Positions 30,815 to 32,880 of a stretch of DNA of 32,880 bases are shown in pieces. The stretch comes from Gammaproteobacteria bacterium. GTDB lineage: Bacteria > Pseudomonadota > Gammaproteobacteria > Arenicellales > Poriferihabitantaceae. Location of the stretch: positions 1-32,880 of the forward strand of contig JAPOSW010000029.1 in the NCBI GenBank assembly GCA_026709505.1. Reading direction: 5' to 3'. Every line of letters begins with the position of its first letter. Position 1 is the stretch's first letter. The notes beneath the pieces are model-generated. The model saw only the letters and a program-made list of their open reading frames with translations. It searched no databases and was not told the origin of the DNA. The position numbers and the translations under genes are program-made.

Positions 30815-32848
30815 TCATTCTGCTTTCAGGGTACCTGGAGTGAAATTGGGAAGAAGACTGTCGATTTCGCCCTGGAGCGCCATAATATCCGCCTGAATTT
30901 CTTGTAGCGTGCGCATTGGCACTGGCTTGTAGAAATAGCGGTTGAAATTGATTTCATAGCCCACCCGGCCGACCTGCTTGTCACGGGCATCCGTATATTT
31001 CTCATCAACCCATGCATCAGGCACAAAAGGCAGAACTTCACGCTCCATATAGCCCTGCCAATTTTCGGAAAGAGGCACCAGTTCGTGATCCCGCAAATCA
31101 GGATCAGGTTCGGGCATGCCGCTTTTGTCATTGCAGATGTCGGCCTTGTCATCTTGCTCGGACAGTGCAGACAGGATCGCCTTCTTCAATGGAGCACCGA
31201 CCTTGATTTGAGCATTGCGAAGATTGCCTGTCAGAATTTCGTCAAATTCATCCCGGTTCAGGAAAAGCCTGTCTCCAATCTTTTCAAGCACCGACCTGAT
31301 CTCGGCTTGCTTGTCTTCCTCCAGCTTTGCGAAAACCCTTTGTTCAGCCAGTCGATCAAGCCGTTCCGAATCAACCCGAAAATTCAGCCTCAACGGGCGC
31401 TCAATGCGGATTTCGCGATACCCGAAATCAGCGGTCTCGAAGATGCGCGATACATTATCCTCCTCGCTTGTGTCCTTCATGAATCCTGCATAGATACGCA
31501 CGATTTCAGATCGTGCTGCATCAGGAATTTCACGCCGCTTGCTGCCCAGAGACTTGCGCATGGACTTCCAGAAACGATCACCGCCTGCATCAATCAACTG
31601 TACCTTGCCGGTTCTCTTTTCCGGCTTGCGGTTGGCAAGAATCCAGACATAGGTCTGAATGCCCGTGTTGTAGAAAAGGTCGGTCGGCAGGGCGATGATG
31701 GCTTCGACATAGTCGTTTTCCAGCATCCAGCGGCGAATTTCACTCTCGCCTGATCCTGCACCGCCCGTAAAAAGCGGGGAGCCATTCATCACGATACCGA
31801 TGCGCGAACCGTTCTCGTCATTGCGCATTTTAGAGATCATGTGTTGCAGGAAAAGAAGCTGGCCATCCGAGATGCGTGGCGTGCCCGCTCCGAAGCGCCC
31901 GTCGAAACCCATGGTCTTGGCCTCGGCTTTGATCGGTTCCTGATATTTTTTCCAGTCCACGCCATAGGGTGGATTGGAGAGCATATAGTGGAATTTTTTA
32001 TCCGAATGGGAATCTTTTATTAGAGTGTTGCCAAAGGCAATTTGTTCAGGATCGTGTCCAGTCACAAGCATGTCGGACTTGCATATTCCGAAGGACTCGG
32101 CATTCAGTTCCTGGCCGAAAAGCTCAACTCGAATTCCGTCATTGAACTCCTTCAGAGCCTCTTCAGTTAGTGCCAGCATGCCTCCAGTTCCGCAGGCAGG
32201 GTCATATACTTGGCGGATGATTCCGCGCCTGGTTAATCTTTCATCATCGTTGGCAATTAGAAGATCGACGATGAGCCGGATGACCTCTCGGGGCGTGAAG
32301 TGTTCCCCTGCCGTCTCGTTAGAGATTTCGGAGAAACGTCGGATCAGGTCTTCGAAGAGATAGCCCATGTCGATGTTTGAGACAGTGTCTGGGTGAAGGT
32401 CGATGCTGCAGAAGCGCTCAAATACATTCCAGAGGATTCCGCCTTCATTGAGACGCTTTAGTTGGTCAGTGAAGAGAAACTTTTCCAGCAGGATATCTCG
32501 GACATTGCCAGAGAACCTGGTAATGTAGTCCACAAGATTGTCGTGGAGTTGGCGAGGGTCTTGGCCTTTCAGTTTCTCAAACGTGAAAGAAGACAGGTTG
32601 TATACCTTTACGTTGTATCCAGCAGCAGCATAGAGAATCTGATTGCGGGCATCGTCGTACATGTCGTCATGCAGCGTTTTAGCTACATTGAGGACATCTT
32701 CCTTGGTACTTTCGAGGATGCAGTCAAGACGACGAAGCACAACGAATGGCAGGATCACCTTGCCGTATTCCGATTGCTTGAAATCGCCGCGCAAGATCTC
32801 AGCGATTGCCCAGACGAGGCTACTCAAGTTCTGATTTTCCGTGGACAA
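30815..32848 (-). CDS. hsdM: Type I restriction enzyme, methyltransferase subunit M
   Basis: A 677-residue N6-adenine methyltransferase. The N-terminal helical HsdM_N domain starts LSSLVWAIAEILRGDFKQSE. The AdoMet site is VYDPACGTGGMLALTEEAL (about 215) and the catalytic motif IV is LSNPPYGVDW (about 290). FTPREVIRLIVDLL precedes the AdoMet site as usual. It is longer than the common about 500-540 residues because of an extended C-terminal helical region (VEKIGDRLFLNRDEFDEILT-like, then YEINFNRYFYKPVPMRTLQE). It is the first gene of the operon; its upstream region is only 32 bases inside the window. Confidence 0.96.
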   Translation of the reverse strand: MSTENQNLSSLVWAIAEILRGDFKQSEYGKVILPFVVLRRLDCILESTKEDVLNVAKTLHDDMYDDARNQILYAAAGYNVKVYNLSSFTFEKLKGQDPRQLHDNLVDYITRFSGNVRDILLEKFLFTDQLKRLNEGGILWNVFERFCSIDLHPDTVSNIDMGYLFEDLIRRFSEISNETAGEHFTPREVIRLIVDLLIANDDERLTRRGIIRQVYDPACGTGGMLALTEEALKEFNDGIRVELFGQELNAESFGICKSDMLVTGHDPEQIAFGNTLIKDSHSDKKFHYMLSNPPYGVDWKKYQEPIKAEAKTMGFDGRFGAGTPRISDGQLLFLQHMISKMRNDENGSRIGIVMNGSPLFTGGAGSGESEIRRWMLENDYVEAIIALPTDLFYNTGIQTYVWILANRKPEKRTGKVQLIDAGGDRFWKSMRKSLGSKRREIPDAARSEIVRIYAGFMKDTSEEDNVSRIFETADFGYREIRIERPLRLNFRVDSERLDRLAEQRVFAKLEEDKQAEIRSVLEKIGDRLFLNRDEFDEILTGNLRNAQIKVGAPLKKAILSALSEQDDKADICNDKSGMPEPDPDLRDHELVPLSENWQGYMEREVLPFVPDAWVDEKYTDARDKQVGRVGYEINFNRYFYKPVPMRTLQEIQADIMALQGEIDSLLPNFTPGTLKAE

Positions 32849-32880
32849 GAGACAACCATTATTCGCTTGTAACTACCTGC

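Overview
The window reads as a piece of a proteobacterial chromosome, probably gammaproteobacterial. This is inferred from gene content (TrhO, a TauD-type dioxygenase, a lipoprotein aminopeptidase, a nitrile hydratase operon, DUF433/DUF5615 and MazEF modules) and not from any marker gene. No rRNA, tRNA or CRISPR array was seen. Most of it is accessory DNA: defence and conflict genes, broken genes and mobile-element remnants between a few metabolic genes.

Left part (1-13.4 kb). A UUCG-loop terminator is followed by a DUF4435 relic and a Fic-domain protein with its own winged helix and a promoter-overlapping inverted repeat. On the minus strand lie a compact cobalt-type nitrile hydratase operon (alpha, beta, activator) and a NERD-nuclease/SF1-helicase gene. 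On the plus strand follow a secreted protein of unknown function, a 5'-truncated ParE-like toxin, a TauD-type dioxygenase directly joined to trhO, and an AlbA_2/GHKL-ATPase regulator. A lipoprotein metallopeptidase lies on the minus strand.

Middle part (13.3-19.8 kb). Two 336-bp, nearly identical direct repeats (13341-13676 and 19428-19763) bracket a patchwork. It holds an IS30 relic, a small basic protein gene and a three-gene minus-strand operon of unknown function (Gly-rich protein, 215-aa protein, 151-aa protein). The last gene of that operon is split by a 2973-bp IS1595-like transposon at 14676-17648. The transposon has 22-bp perfect terminal inverted repeats and perfect 8-bp target duplications. 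It carries a C5-cytosine DNA methyltransferase and a PD-(D/E)XK restriction endonuclease as cargo. Removing the transposon and one target copy restores one continuous 151-codon frame. Its transposase has lost the first catalytic aspartate and an internal segment, so the element looks trapped.

Right part (19.8-32.9 kb). A MazE/MazF pair (the toxin has an internal deletion), a second copy of the small basic protein and a TIR/deoxyribosyltransferase-like protein are followed by a long minus-strand type I restriction-modification operon. Reading downstream it runs hsdM, a PIN toxin (frameshifted) with a small partner, a 54-aa ORF, hsdS, DUF433, DUF5615, an HsdS-tail-like protein, hsdR, and two tandemly duplicated AAA ATPases. 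Many junctions are 4-nt ATGA overlaps, which implies one co-translated unit with toxin-antitoxin-like pairs between the restriction genes. The two ATPases share near-identical ends but differ in the middle.

Taken together, the window is a defence island in which several modules (R-M cargo, MazF, PIN toxin, Gly-rich gene, ParE) show recent damage.
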